Shown: positions 28,315 to 36,889 of the stretch, piece after piece
How positions within the stretch are numbered: position 1 is the stretch's first letter
Layout of the letters: each line of letters starts with the position of its first letter
Source of the DNA: Streptomyces davaonensis JCM 4913
GTDB lineage: Bacteria > Actinomycetota > Actinomycetes > Streptomycetales > Streptomycetaceae
Reading direction: 5' to 3'
Length of the DNA: 64,000 nt
Assembly: GCF_000349325.1 (NCBI RefSeq)
Contig: NC_020504.1
Span: forward strand, 4,498,053 to 4,562,052
The notes under the pieces: generated by a model
Database searches by the model: none
Told to the model about the DNA's origin: nothing
The model's input: only the letters and a program-made list of their open reading frames with translations
Position numbers and translations under genes: made by a program

Positions 28315-29520
28315 TCAGTGCGCCGGTTTCAGCGGCAGCAGGGCGCTGATGCGGAATCCTCCGCCCGGGCGGGGGCCGGCGTCCAGGGTGCCGCCGACCA
28401 TGCCGACGCGCTCCCGCATGCCGATCAGGCCGTGGCCCTGGCCGTCGACGCCACCCTCCTCGTACAACTCGTGCGGGGCGCCCTTGCCGTCGTCCTCGAC
28501 GAGCAGGCCGAGACCGTCGTCGAAGTAGACCAGGCGCACGCTCGCACCCGCGTTCGGGCCGCCGTGCTTGCGGGTGTTGGTGAGCGCCTCCTGCACGATG
28601 CGGTACGCGGTGAGCTCGACGCCGCTGGGCAGCGGGCGCGGGGTGCCCTCGACCTTGAAGTCGACGGGCAGTCCGGAGGTGCGGCACTGCTGGATGAGTT
28701 CGTCGATCTGCTCGACGTCGGGCTGCGGGACGTACTCCCCGCCCTCCTGGTGCTCGCCGGTGCGCAGCACGCCCAGCAGGCGGCGCATCTCGGCGAGGGC
28801 CTGGCGGCCGGTCGAGGAGATCGTCTCCAGGGCCTTCTTCGCCTGGTCGGGCGCGGCGTCGAGGACGTAGGCGGCGCCGTCGGCCTGCACCACCATCACC
28901 GACACGTTGTGCGCGACGACGTCGTGCAGCTCGCGCGCGATCCGGGCGCGCTCGGCGGCGACCGCGACCTTGGCCTGCGCCTCGCGCTCCTTCTCCAGCC
29001 GGCTCGCGCGCTCCTCCAGCTCCGCGAAGTACGCGCGCCGGGTGCGTATCGAGTCGCCGAGCACCCAGGCGAGCGCGAACGGCACCGTGGTGAAGATCAT
29101 GATGGCGACGGTGCCGAGTGCGCTCGACTCGTTCTCCGGCCAGCGCAGCTGCGCCAGGGGCGCCGCGACAAGACCGACGCCCAGCGCCAGCCGGGAGGCC
29201 CAGCGGGCGCCGGTCGCGGCGACGGTGTAGGTGATCACCAGCATGGCGAAGTTGGCCGCCATCGTCTCGACGTCCAGCGCCAGCTGCGCCACACCGAGAC
29301 CGACGGCCAGCAGCAGCATCCGCTCCGGCATCAGCCGGCGCAGGGCGACCACCAGGGAGAGCAGCAGCGCGATCGGCACGGCGGCGGCCACCGGGTAGTC
29401 GGTGTGCTCCGCCTCCTGCTGCACGACCCCGGACACCACAGAGATCCCGAACAGGAAGACGGCCCAGAAGCTGTCGACCCATGTCGGGTGCCTGCGGAGG
29501 AAGTCATAGATGCGCTGCAC
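28315..29520 (-). CDS. NarL-partner sensor histidine kinase (HisKA_3)
   Basis: A 401-residue membrane kinase. The N-terminal half has about five hydrophobic segments (about 18-165) with very short loops, so it probably senses a signal within the membrane. A coiled-coil linker (ELEERASRLEKEREAQAKV) leads to the HisKA_3 dimerisation motif ERARIARELHDVVAHNVSVM with its phosphorylatable His. The HATPase domain has VQEALTNTRKHGG, LVEDDGKGA and GHGLIGMRERV. GTG 29520 is the start. It is cotranscribed with the response regulator downstream. Confidence 0.92.
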   Translation of the reverse strand: MQRIYDFLRRHPTWVDSFWAVFLFGISVVSGVVQQEAEHTDYPVAAAVPIALLLSLVVALRRLMPERMLLLAVGLGVAQLALDVETMAANFAMLVITYTVAATGARWASRLALGVGLVAAPLAQLRWPENESSALGTVAIMIFTTVPFALAWVLGDSIRTRRAYFAELEERASRLEKEREAQAKVAVAAERARIARELHDVVAHNVSVMVVQADGAAYVLDAAPDQAKKALETISSTGRQALAEMRRLLGVLRTGEHQEGGEYVPQPDVEQIDELIQQCRTSGLPVDFKVEGTPRPLPSGVELTAYRIVQEALTNTRKHGGPNAGASVRLVYFDDGLGLLVEDDGKGAPHELYEEGGVDGQGHGLIGMRERVGMVGGTLDAGPRPGGGFRISALLPLKPAH

Positions 29521-29638
29521 GTAACCCAGCGTAGGGAAGCGTGACGTGTGCAGGGGTCAACCGGAGGACCGATCCGCGACGGGCGCGCGTACTCCCCAAG
29601 GTGGAGGCACCGTTCCCCTGTGCCTTTAGCCTGGGCCG

Positions 29639-30739
29639 GTGACGGAAGACACAGGCGAGGGCTGGCTGGGGTGGCGGGCGGCGGCTCAGGAGGCGCTGTA
29701 CGGACCCCACGGCTTCTACCGCAGGCCCGAGGGCCCGGCGGGCCACTTCCGTACGTCCGTCCACGCCTCGCCCCTCTTCGCCGAGGCCGTGGCCAGACTG
29801 CTGTGCAGTGTCGACGAGGCGCTCGGCCGCCCCGAGAGGCTCGACTTCGTCGACATGGCCGCGGGACGCGGCGAACTGATCACCGCGGTCCTCGCCGCCC
29901 TCCCCGCTGACGTGGCCGCCCGCGCGCGTGGGTACGCCGTCGAACTCGCCGACCGCCCGCCCGGACTCGACCACCGGATCGAGTGGGTGCCGGAGCCTCC
30001 CCCGGGCGTCACGGGCCTGCTGTTCGCCAACGAGTGGCTCGACAACGTCCCCGTCGAGGTGGCGGAGGTCGACGCCGCGGGGGTGCCGCGCCTCGTCCTC
30101 GTCCGGCACGACGGGACCGAGCGGCTCGGGGAGCCGGTCGAGGGGGCGGACGCGGAGTGGCTCGGGCGGTGGTGGCCGCTTCCCGCGGAGGAGGGGGTGC
30201 GAGCCGAGATCGGGCGGCCCCGGGACGAGGCGTGGGCGGCGGCCGTCGCCACGCTCACGCGGGGGCTCGCGGTCGCCGTCGACTACACGCACTCGGCGGA
30301 CGAGCGCCCTCTGTTCGGGACGCTGATGGGCTTCCGCGAGGGGCGCGAGACGGCGCCTGTGCCGGACGGGTCGTGCGACATCACGGCGCATGTGGCGCTG
30401 GACGCTTGTGCGCACGCGGGCGTGAACGCGAATGCGCGGGCGGGCGCGGAGGCGGGCGCCACGGCGCGTGCGCTTCCGCGTGCGCGCCTGCTCATGCAGC
30501 GCGACGCTCTGCGCGCCCTGGGCATCGCAGGCGCACGCCCCCCGCTCGCCCTGGCGACCACGCAACCCGCCGCCTACGTACGCGCCCTCGCGAGCGCCGG
30601 TGAAGCCGCCGAGCTCACCGCGCCCGGCGGCCTCGGCGACTTCGGGTGGCTGCTTCAGCCGGTTGGAATTCCGGACGCACCCCTCGAAGGGCCGCTCCGA
30701 GAGCTACTTGTCGATGTCCCCGACCACGAAGAACATTGA
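29639..30739 (+). CDS. MidA/NDUFAF7-family SAM-dependent methyltransferase
   Basis: A 366-residue methyltransferase. [30 protein letters not shown] matches the family's start. The SAM site is [14 protein letters not shown] (about 72-85); [19 protein letters not shown] and [13 protein letters not shown] are further family motifs. The mitochondrial member NDUFAF7 symmetrically dimethylates an Arg of NDUFS2, the NuoD homologue. Here the gene overlaps the 3' end of a nuoD paralogue by 36 bp tail to tail, a striking link. A 30-residue Ala/Arg-rich segment (about 258-290) interrupts the C-terminal part and may be a lineage-specific insertion. GTG 29639 starts the frame. Confidence 0.85.
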   Translation: MTEDTGEGWLGWRAAAQEALYGPHGFYRRPEGPAGHFRTSVHASPLFAEAVARLLCSVDEALGRPERLDFVDMAAGRGELITAVLAALPADVAARARGYAVELADRPPGLDHRIEWVPEPPPGVTGLLFANEWLDNVPVEVAEVDAAGVPRLVLVRHDGTERLGEPVEGADAEWLGRWWPLPAEEGVRAEIGRPRDEAWAAAVATLTRGLAVAVDYTHSADERPLFGTLMGFREGRETAPVPDGSCDITAHVALDACAHAGVNANARAGAEAGATARALPRARLLMQRDALRALGIAGARPPLALATTQPAAYVRALASAGEAAELTAPGGLGDFGWLLQPVGIPDAPLEGPLRELLVDVPDHEEH

Positions 30740-31852
30740 CCCCAGGATCGCCACCATGTCCGCCACCAGCGTGCCCGGAAGCAGTTCCACCAGCGCCTGG
30801 ATGTTGTTGTACGAGGCGGAGCGGAGCTTGAGCCGGTACGGGGTCTTCTCGCCCTTGCTCACGAGGTAGTAGCCGTTGATGCCGAGGGGGTTCTCGGTCC
30901 ATGCGTAGGTGTGCCCCTCGGGCGCCTTCAGGACCTTGGGCAGCCGCTGGTTGATCGGGCCGGGCGGCAGTTCGGTGAGCCGGTCGAGGCAGGCGTCGGC
31001 GAGGTCGAGGGAGTTGTGGGTCTGCTCCAGCAGGCACTCGAACCGGGCGAGGCAGTCGCCCTCCTGACGGGTCACGACCTTCAGGGTGTCCTGAAGGTCG
31101 CCATAGGCGAGATAGGGCTCGTCGCGGCGCAGGTCGAAGTCCACGCCCGAGGCGCGCCCGATCGGCCCGCTCACGCCGTACGCGTGCACGGCCTCCGGCG
31201 ACAGGACGCCCACGCCCCGCGTGCGCCCGCGGAAGATCTCGTTGCCGAGGACCAGGTCGTCGAACCGGTCCATCCGGGAGCGCACATCGGCGACGGCGGC
31301 ACGCGCGCGTGTCGTCCAGCCGGCGGGCAGGTCCTCCTTGAGGCCGCCGACCCGGTTGAACATGTAGTGCATGCGCCCGCCGGAGACCTCCTCCATCACG
31401 TGCTGTAGTTCCTCGCGCTCCGAGAACGCGTAGAAGATCGGCGTGATCCCGCCCAGCTCCAGCGGGTACGAGCCGAGGAACATCAGGTGGTTGAGCACCC
31501 GGTTGAGCTCCGCGAGCAGCGTGCGGGTCCACACAGCGCGCTCGGGCACCTCCATGCCGAGCATGCGTTCCACCGCCAGGACGACGCCCAGCTCGTTGGA
31601 GAAGGCCGACAGCCAGTCGTGGCGGTTGGCGAGCATGATGATCTGGCGGTAGTCGCGCGCCTCGAAGAGCTTCTCCGCGCCGCGGTGCATATAGCCGATC
31701 ACCGGTTCGGCACTGGTGATGCGCTCACCGTCCAGGACGAGCCGCAGGCGCAGCACGCCGTGCGTGGACGGGTGCTGGGGCCCGATGTTGAGCACCATGT
31801 CGGTGCTCTCCGCGGCTCCGCCGATACCGACCGTGGTCTCCGTCGTAGGCAT
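30704..31852 (-). CDS. nuoD2: Orphan NADH-quinone oxidoreductase subunit D paralogue (NuoD2)
   Basis: A 382-residue homologue of the 49-kDa quinone-site subunit of complex [16 protein letters not shown] (about 22-36) is intact, and HRGAEKLFE carries Arg57 at the position methylated in mitochondrial NDUFS2. The C-terminal [13 protein letters not shown] and [15 protein letters not shown] are conserved. At the quinone-site Tyr (Tyr87 of Thermus Nqo4) this protein has Trp80 (NRHDWLSAF). No other nuo gene is nearby, so it is a paralogue outside the main nuo operon. ATG 31852 is used; GTG 31858 is possible. Confidence 0.9.
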   Translation of the reverse strand: MPTTETTVGIGGAAESTDMVLNIGPQHPSTHGVLRLRLVLDGERITSAEPVIGYMHRGAEKLFEARDYRQIIMLANRHDWLSAFSNELGVVLAVERMLGMEVPERAVWTRTLLAELNRVLNHLMFLGSYPLELGGITPIFYAFSEREELQHVMEEVSGGRMHYMFNRVGGLKEDLPAGWTTRARAAVADVRSRMDRFDDLVLGNEIFRGRTRGVGVLSPEAVHAYGVSGPIGRASGVDFDLRRDEPYLAYGDLQDTLKVVTRQEGDCLARFECLLEQTHNSLDLADACLDRLTELPPGPINQRLPKVLKAPEGHTYAWTENPLGINGYYLVSKGEKTPYRLKLRSASYNNIQALVELLPGTLVADMVAILGSMFFVVGDIDK

Positions 31853-31883
31853 GGACACAGTCTCTCCTACGTAGGCTGACCAT

Positions 31884-32414
31884 ATGGAGACGGGGAGCCG
31901 GGAAAACGCGGCGCATACCGGGCAAACAGGCGCCGCGCCTGCTGTCGGGCACGAGCCGGTCTGGACCGGGCTGCCACCGGGGCTGTTGCGGATGCGGCGG
32001 CTGTTGCTGGTGGTGTGGCTGGGACTGCTGGCGATCGGCCTCGCCGTGCTCCTGGGTCTGCTCGCCGGCCCCGCATGGGCCACGTTCGCGCTGCTGCCCC
32101 TCGCAGTGGCGGTCTGGGGCTGGGTCATGCTCGGCCGCAACTGGCGCTCCTGGCGCTACGCCGAGCGCGCCGACGACCTGCTCATCAGCCGGGGCGTGCT
32201 GTGGCGCGAGGAGACGGTCGTGCCGTACGGCCGCATGCAGCTCGTGGAGGTCACGTCCGGGCCCGTCGAACGGCACTTCGGGCTGGCCAGCGTGCAGCTG
32301 CACACCGCGGCCGCCGCTACCGACGCCACCATCCCCGGCCTGGACCCGGCCGAGGCGGAACGGCTGCGCGACCGGCTCACCGAGCTCGGTGAGGCCCGAT
32401 CGGCGGGCCTGTGA
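31884..32414 (+). CDS. Membrane protein with bacterial PH domain (bPH2), YdbS-like
   Basis: A 176-residue protein. Two adjacent hydrophobic helices ([21 protein letters not shown] and [19 protein letters not shown], about 38-85) precede one bPH2 domain ([48 protein letters not shown]). It resembles YdbS, the short partner of the YdbT family. It overlaps the next gene by 4 bp, and both are PH-domain membrane proteins, so they probably form one complex. In Bacillus such a pair has been linked to resistance to an antimicrobial peptide. The divergent nuoD2 gene starts 31 bp away. Confidence 0.88.
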   Translation: METGSRENAAHTGQTGAAPAVGHEPVWTGLPPGLLRMRRLLLVVWLGLLAIGLAVLLGLLAGPAWATFALLPLAVAVWGWVMLGRNWRSWRYAERADDLLISRGVLWREETVVPYGRMQLVEVTSGPVERHFGLASVQLHTAAAATDATIPGLDPAEAERLRDRLTELGEARSAGL

Positions 32415-33745
32415 CCCTCCCGGGCGTCGAGAACGCCGTACGCGAGAAGCCGGCCGTCACCGAGCGGCGGCTGCACCCCGTGACGCCGCTCAGGCGGGCG
32501 TGGGCGCCGGTGGCCGTGGTCATCGGGTGGGCGGTGCACGACCCCGACCAGACCCAGCGGCAGCTGACCCGGCTGACGACGACCACGCTGCTGCTCGCGA
32601 TAGCCGTCGCCGTTCCGGCCGCCGCCCTGTACGGCTTTCTCACCTGGTGGTTCACGCACTTCGCGGTCACCGACACCGAACTGCGCATCCGTACCGGGCT
32701 GGTGTTCCGGCGCACCGCGCACATCCGGCTGGAGCGCATCCAGGCCGTCGACGTCAGCCAGCCGCTCCTCGCGCGCGTGGTGGGCGTCGCCAAGCTCAAA
32801 CTCGATGTCGTCGGCGCCGACAAGAAGGACGAGCTCGCGTTCCTGGGCGCGGAGGAGGCGCGTGCGCTCCGCGCGGAACTCCTCGCACGCGCCGCCGGAT
32901 TCGCGCCCGAGACGGCGCGTGAAGTGGGCGAAGCACCAGCGCGCGAGCTGATGCGCACGCCCGCACGCGAACTCGCGCTCTCCCTCGTGCTGACGGGCTC
33001 CACCTGGGGCACCCTGGTCGCCGCCCTCGTCGTCCCGCCGGTGCTCTGGTTCGCCACCCACAGCGTGTGGACGGTCCTCGCCACCGCCCTCCCCCTGCTC
33101 GGCGCGGCGGGCGCGAGCAGCGTGGGCCGGTTCGTCGCCGAGTACGACTGGACGGTCGCCGACTCCCCCGACGGACTGCGCATCGACCGCGGGCTGCTGG
33201 ACCGCGTCCACGAGACGGTGCCGCCGGGGCGGGTGCAGACGGTGCGGATCGTGCGGCCGCTGCTGTGGCGGCGGCGCGGGTGGGTGCGCGTGGAGCTGGA
33301 CGTGGCGGGGTCCTCGAACTCCGTGCTGGTTCCGGTCGCCCCGCGTGAGGTCGCCGAGGCCGTCATCGCGCGCGTGCTGCCCGGAGTGACGGTGCCCCCG
33401 GACTCGGCGCTGTCCCGGCCGCCGCGGCGTGCGCGCTGGTGCGTGCCCCTGTGGTGGCGCGGCTACGGACTGGTCGTCACCGACGCGGTGTTCGCCGCGC
33501 ACGAGGGACTGCTGCGCCGCAGCCTGGCGCTCGTGCCGCACGCGAAGGTGCAGAGCGTGCGGCACGCGCAGGGGCCCTGGAAGCGCGCGCTGGGCGTCGC
33601 CGACGTGCACGTGGACACGGGGGCCAACAAGACCGTCACAGCGCGTCTGCGGGACGCTGAAGAGGCGTCGGAGCTGCTCCGGGCGCAGGCCGAACGCTCG
33701 CGGACGGGCCGGAGGGACGCGCCGCCGGACCGGTGGATGGCGTAG
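32411..33745 (+). CDS. Membrane protein with repeated bPH2 domains, YdbT-like
   Basis: A 444-residue YdbT-type protein. It has two membrane-helix pairs (about 55-85 and 190-235). bPH2 units include DTELRIRTGLVFRRTAHIRLERIQAVDVSQPLLARVVGVAKLKL, SPDGLRIDRGLLDRVHETVPPGRVQTVRIVRPLLWRRRGWVRVEL, and a third near the C-terminus (DAVFAAHEGLLRRSLALVPHAKVQSVRHAQG). The GTG start overlaps the stop of the YdbS-like gene. The repeated domain with alternating membrane pairs is the family hallmark. The role is unknown beyond envelope association. Confidence 0.88.
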   Translation: MTLPGVENAVREKPAVTERRLHPVTPLRRAWAPVAVVIGWAVHDPDQTQRQLTRLTTTTLLLAIAVAVPAAALYGFLTWWFTHFAVTDTELRIRTGLVFRRTAHIRLERIQAVDVSQPLLARVVGVAKLKLDVVGADKKDELAFLGAEEARALRAELLARAAGFAPETAREVGEAPARELMRTPARELALSLVLTGSTWGTLVAALVVPPVLWFATHSVWTVLATALPLLGAAGASSVGRFVAEYDWTVADSPDGLRIDRGLLDRVHETVPPGRVQTVRIVRPLLWRRRGWVRVELDVAGSSNSVLVPVAPREVAEAVIARVLPGVTVPPDSALSRPPRRARWCVPLWWRGYGLVVTDAVFAAHEGLLRRSLALVPHAKVQSVRHAQGPWKRALGVADVHVDTGANKTVTARLRDAEEASELLRAQAERSRTGRRDAPPDRWMA

Positions 33746-33749
33746 GACA

Positions 33750-33782
33750 GCAAGAAGGGGCCGACCCTGAGGCCGACCCCTG
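33750..33782. terminator. Possible terminator between convergent genes
   Basis: AGGGGCCGACC and GGCCGACCCCT around CTGA form an imperfect inverted repeat with two mismatches between the YdbT-like gene and the convergent coiled-coil protein gene. The same bases can also be read as two copies of GGCCGACCC. A moderate-strength terminator is plausible. Confidence 0.4.
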
Positions 33783-33800
33783 GTTGAAGCGCTCCCGACG

Positions 33801-35132
33801 TCAGGACACCGCGCTGCGCAGCACCTGTACGTCGATCTGCTCCGTCTCGTCGTGCGCCGTCAGGTCGATCACCTGGCCGACGCCGCGGGACTCCTCGTCG
33901 ACCGGCTTGAACTCGGCCTCGGACTCGGCCTTGTGCAGCGCGAGCGCCTCCTGGCCGACGACGTCGGCGAGATCCTCGTTCTGCACGTCCTCCAGGGCGG
34001 GCGCATCGCCCTTGTGGGTACCGAAGAAGTCGAAGCCGCCCTCGACCTTCGGGCGCCGTGCGGGCGTCGACGGTACGACGGCCACCGCGGTCGGCGCGAC
34101 GAAGTGACCGGCGGGCTGCTGAGCGGGCAGTGCCGGCTTTCCCGTAGTGGTGGCGGCCGCGCGCACATGCTCCTGCCCGTCGACCGCCTCGGGCTTCCCC
34201 TGCGCCTCGTCCTCCTGCGCGACCGAACCGGCCTGCACGGCCCGGTCGTTCGAGGAGCCGTCGTGCTGCGCGGGCACGTCGGCCTGCGCGTCGCCGGAGG
34301 ACTGCGCCTCGGCGAAGGACTGCGCCTCGGCCTTCACCGCGCCGTCCCCCTTCGGCTCGCCGTCGCCCTTCGCCTCACCGTCGGCCCCCGCCGAACCGTC
34401 GCCCTTGGGCTTCGGGGGCTCCTCCCCGTCGAGCTTCGACAGTGCCGCACGCGCGCGCAGGAACAGCCGCGACCCCTCGGGCGAGAAGATCGCGGGAGCC
34501 GTCGGCTCGGACGTCTCGTCCTCGGTGTCGACATCGACATCTGCGTCGGCCTCGACCGCCGGGGCTGCCACGGCCCCAGCCTCCTCCGAAGCCGAAGCCG
34601 AAGGCGATGCCGGATCCGAGTCCGCCTCGACCGCCACCGTCGGCGACGGCCCCGGCGGCAACGCCCGCGCAGGCTCCGCCGCCTCTATCTCCAGCAGCCG
34701 ACGCCCCTCCAGGGCGCTCGCCCGCTCGGTCTCCGCGGTGGCGTACCGCCGCAGCAGCGAAGCGTGTTCGTTGCGCAGCCCCGCGAGCTCCGCGCGCTTG
34801 GCACGCAGCCGCTGCTCCAACTTGCCGCGCAGCTCGCGCGACTCGTCGAGGTCGGTCTCCAGTTCGGCGACCCGCTCCTCGAAGCGCCACTCGTCACTCG
34901 CACGCGCGCGTGTCAGGTCGGCGACGCGTTTGCCGGCCTGGGTGTCCCAGCGGCGCATGACGATCGCGCCGATGACCGTCGTCGCCGCGGCGGCCGCGGC
35001 CAGGCCCCGGAGCACCAACGGCTCCGAGAACGCCCATGGGCCGAGCGCGCAGACGACGGAGACGCCCGCGATGGCCGACGGGGGCAGCAGCCTGTGCAGA
35101 GGCGGGGAATGGCGGTGACGTCCACGTGGCAT
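33801..35132 (-). CDS. Membrane-anchored coiled-coil protein with long disordered tail
   Basis: A 443-residue protein. Two hydrophobic segments near the N-terminus (SAIAGVSVVCALGPWAF and LAAAAAATTVIGAIVM, about 18-60) are followed by a coiled coil (about 70-135: WRFEERVAELETDLDESRELRGKLEQRLRAKRAEL). The rest is acidic and Ala/Ser/Pro-rich (about 140-350), then an ordered-looking C-terminal patch (KVEGGFDFFGTHKGD). I recognise no enzyme motif. It resembles Streptomyces scaffolding or secreted-protein assembly factors only in general layout. ATG 35132 is used. Confidence 0.75.
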   Translation of the reverse strand: MPRGRHRHSPPLHRLLPPSAIAGVSVVCALGPWAFSEPLVLRGLAAAAAATTVIGAIVMRRWDTQAGKRVADLTRARASDEWRFEERVAELETDLDESRELRGKLEQRLRAKRAELAGLRNEHASLLRRYATAETERASALEGRRLLEIEAAEPARALPPGPSPTVAVEADSDPASPSASASEEAGAVAAPAVEADADVDVDTEDETSEPTAPAIFSPEGSRLFLRARAALSKLDGEEPPKPKGDGSAGADGEAKGDGEPKGDGAVKAEAQSFAEAQSSGDAQADVPAQHDGSSNDRAVQAGSVAQEDEAQGKPEAVDGQEHVRAAATTTGKPALPAQQPAGHFVAPTAVAVVPSTPARRPKVEGGFDFFGTHKGDAPALEDVQNEDLADVVGQEALALHKAESEAEFKPVDEESRGVGQVIDLTAHDETEQIDVQVLRSAVS

Positions 35133-35348
35133 GGCCAGAAACTTACCGCGCGTAGGCGAATCTTGGTGGCCCGCCCAGCAAAAACACAGCCATCCCAAGG
35201 CCTTCACGGAATTCCGATCCCAAATCGAGATGAGGACCAACCACGGAAGAGCCTTAGCAAGGGCTTTCTGCGGCCTTGGAACCGGCTTTGGCGAGAGGAG
35301 TGAACCTCTCCCCCCAAGACACCGTCCTAGAGGGCGCAATGTCGCCGG
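35133..35348. other. Intergenic region between divergent genes
   Basis: About 215 bp. It holds two short hairpins: AGCCTTAGCAAGGGCT near 35254 and GAGAGG-AGTGAA-CCTCTC at about 35290-35307. No clear promoter or coding frame is visible. Confidence 0.35.
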
Positions 35349-36734
35349 ATGCCCGAATCGGCACCGGGTTCAAGGTCTCTCGCGGAACTACGGGATGCGA
35401 TGTCTGTCAGGACGGATGACGAAGAGTCGGGCAGGGTTCCGCGGCCACCGGGCCGTGGGCGCCGGTTCCTGCGCGGCCCGCGCCCCGAGGCGGTCCCCGT
35501 TCTCGTCGGCAGAACCTGTGCCCTGGTAGGACTCCTGGACATCGCCGCGGGCGTCTTCCCGCACGTCTGGCACAGCCGTATGCACACCGTCGCCGAGGTG
35601 CCGCCCGGGGCACTCGGCCCCTTCGCGGCCGCCCTCTCGCTCAGCACGGGCGTGCTGTTACTGCTCCTGGCGCACGGCCTCAAGCGCGGCAAGCGCCGCG
35701 CATGGCGAGCCGCCGTAGCGCTCCTGCCGGCAGGCGCCGTGGCGCAGTTCGGCTACCGGCACTCCCTGCTGGGCGCCGTCGTCCCACTCGTCCTGCTGGC
35801 CGTGCTGCTGCGCCACCGCGACCGGTTCGCGGCGCCGCCCGACCTCCGCAGCCGCTGGCGGGCGCTCGCCAACTTCGTGCTCATGGGCGCCGGTTCCCTC
35901 GCCCTCGGACTGGTCATCGTCAGCGCACACCCTGGCACCCTGATCGGCAACCCGAGCCTGGCCGAGCGCATCACCCACGTCCTGTACGGCCTGTTCGGCC
36001 TCGACGGCCCCGTCGACTACCAGGGCACGACCACCTGGACGGTCGCCCGCTCCCTGGGCGCCCTCGGCCTGCTCACCGCCGTCACCACGCTCTACCTCGC
36101 CCTGCGCCCCGAACACCCGGCCGCCCGCCGCACCGAGGAGGACGAGACCCGGCTGCGGGCCCTGCTGGCGCAGCACGGCGGCCGTGACGCCCTCGGCCAC
36201 GTCGCGCTGCGCCGCGACAAGGCCGTCGTCTTCTCGCCCAGCGGCAAGGCCGCGGTGACCTACCGTGTCGTCTCCGGCGTGATGCTCGCCGGTGGCGACC
36301 CGATCGGCGACGTGGAGGCCTGGCCCGGCGCCATCGAGCGCTTCATGGATGTCGCCAGGGCCCACTCCTGGACCCCCGCCGTCATGGGCTGCTCCGAGAC
36401 CGGCGGCGAGGTCTGGACCCGCGAGACCGGCCTGGACGCCCTCGAACCGGGCGACGAGGCGGTGATGGGCGTCGCGGATTTCTCCCTCGCCGGCCGCGCG
36501 ATGCGCAAGGTGCGCCAGATGGTCACGCGCATCGAGCGAGCCGGTTACCGAACCCGGGTACGACGAGTCCGTGACCTCGGCGAGGCAGAGCTGGACCGAA
36601 TCAGCCGCGCCGCCCTCCGGGCCGAAGGCTTCGTCAGCCTCGCGCTCCCCCTTCCACGCCCCTTGCGCCGCCGCACCACACCCGCACGCCCCTGCGCCCG
36701 CGTGGCGACGGACTCCACCGTCCGCGCCGCGTAA
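35349..36734 (+). CDS. MprF/LysX-like membrane protein, C-terminally shortened
   Basis: A 461-residue protein resembling actinobacterial phosphatidylglycerol lysyltransferase-like proteins (DUF2156). Five to six membrane helices (about 45-240) are followed by the first half of the GNAT-like DUF2156 domain: GRDALGHVALRRDKAVVFSPSGKAAVTYRVVSGVMLAGGDPIGD, then PAVMGCSETGGEVW and DFSLAGRAMRKVRQMVTRIERAGY. After ISRAALRAEGFVSLAL the reading turns to Arg/Pro/Thr-rich sequence and stops. The second catalytic half of about 130 residues is absent, and no continuation in another frame was seen before the terminator. It is either a truncated pseudogene or a degenerate variant. ATG 35400 is an alternative start. 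Confidence 0.72.
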   Translation: MPESAPGSRSLAELRDAMSVRTDDEESGRVPRPPGRGRRFLRGPRPEAVPVLVGRTCALVGLLDIAAGVFPHVWHSRMHTVAEVPPGALGPFAAALSLSTGVLLLLLAHGLKRGKRRAWRAAVALLPAGAVAQFGYRHSLLGAVVPLVLLAVLLRHRDRFAAPPDLRSRWRALANFVLMGAGSLALGLVIVSAHPGTLIGNPSLAERITHVLYGLFGLDGPVDYQGTTTWTVARSLGALGLLTAVTTLYLALRPEHPAARRTEEDETRLRALLAQHGGRDALGHVALRRDKAVVFSPSGKAAVTYRVVSGVMLAGGDPIGDVEAWPGAIERFMDVARAHSWTPAVMGCSETGGEVWTRETGLDALEPGDEAVMGVADFSLAGRAMRKVRQMVTRIERAGYRTRVRRVRDLGEAELDRISRAALRAEGFVSLALPLPRPLRRRTTPARPCARVATDSTVRAA

Positions 36735-36744
36735 CCCGGACAGG

Positions 36745-36790
36745 CCCGGACGGAAGCCCCCTACCCCCGTCCCCGGGGCTTCCGTCCGGG
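36745..36790. terminator. Strong terminator after the MprF-like gene
   Basis: CCCGGACGGAAGCCCC (36745-36760) and GGGGCTTCCGTCCGGG (36775-36790) make a perfect 16-bp stem with a 14-nt C-rich loop. It separates the shortened MprF-like gene from folP. Confidence 0.85.
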
Positions 36791-36889
36791 TCGCCGCATG
36801 CGCTGCGCCGCAGCCGTGCGCCGCGCCACCGGGGCCCACAACTCCACCGCACGGCCGTTGCCGGCCCGCCCGGGGCCTACGCTGAACAT

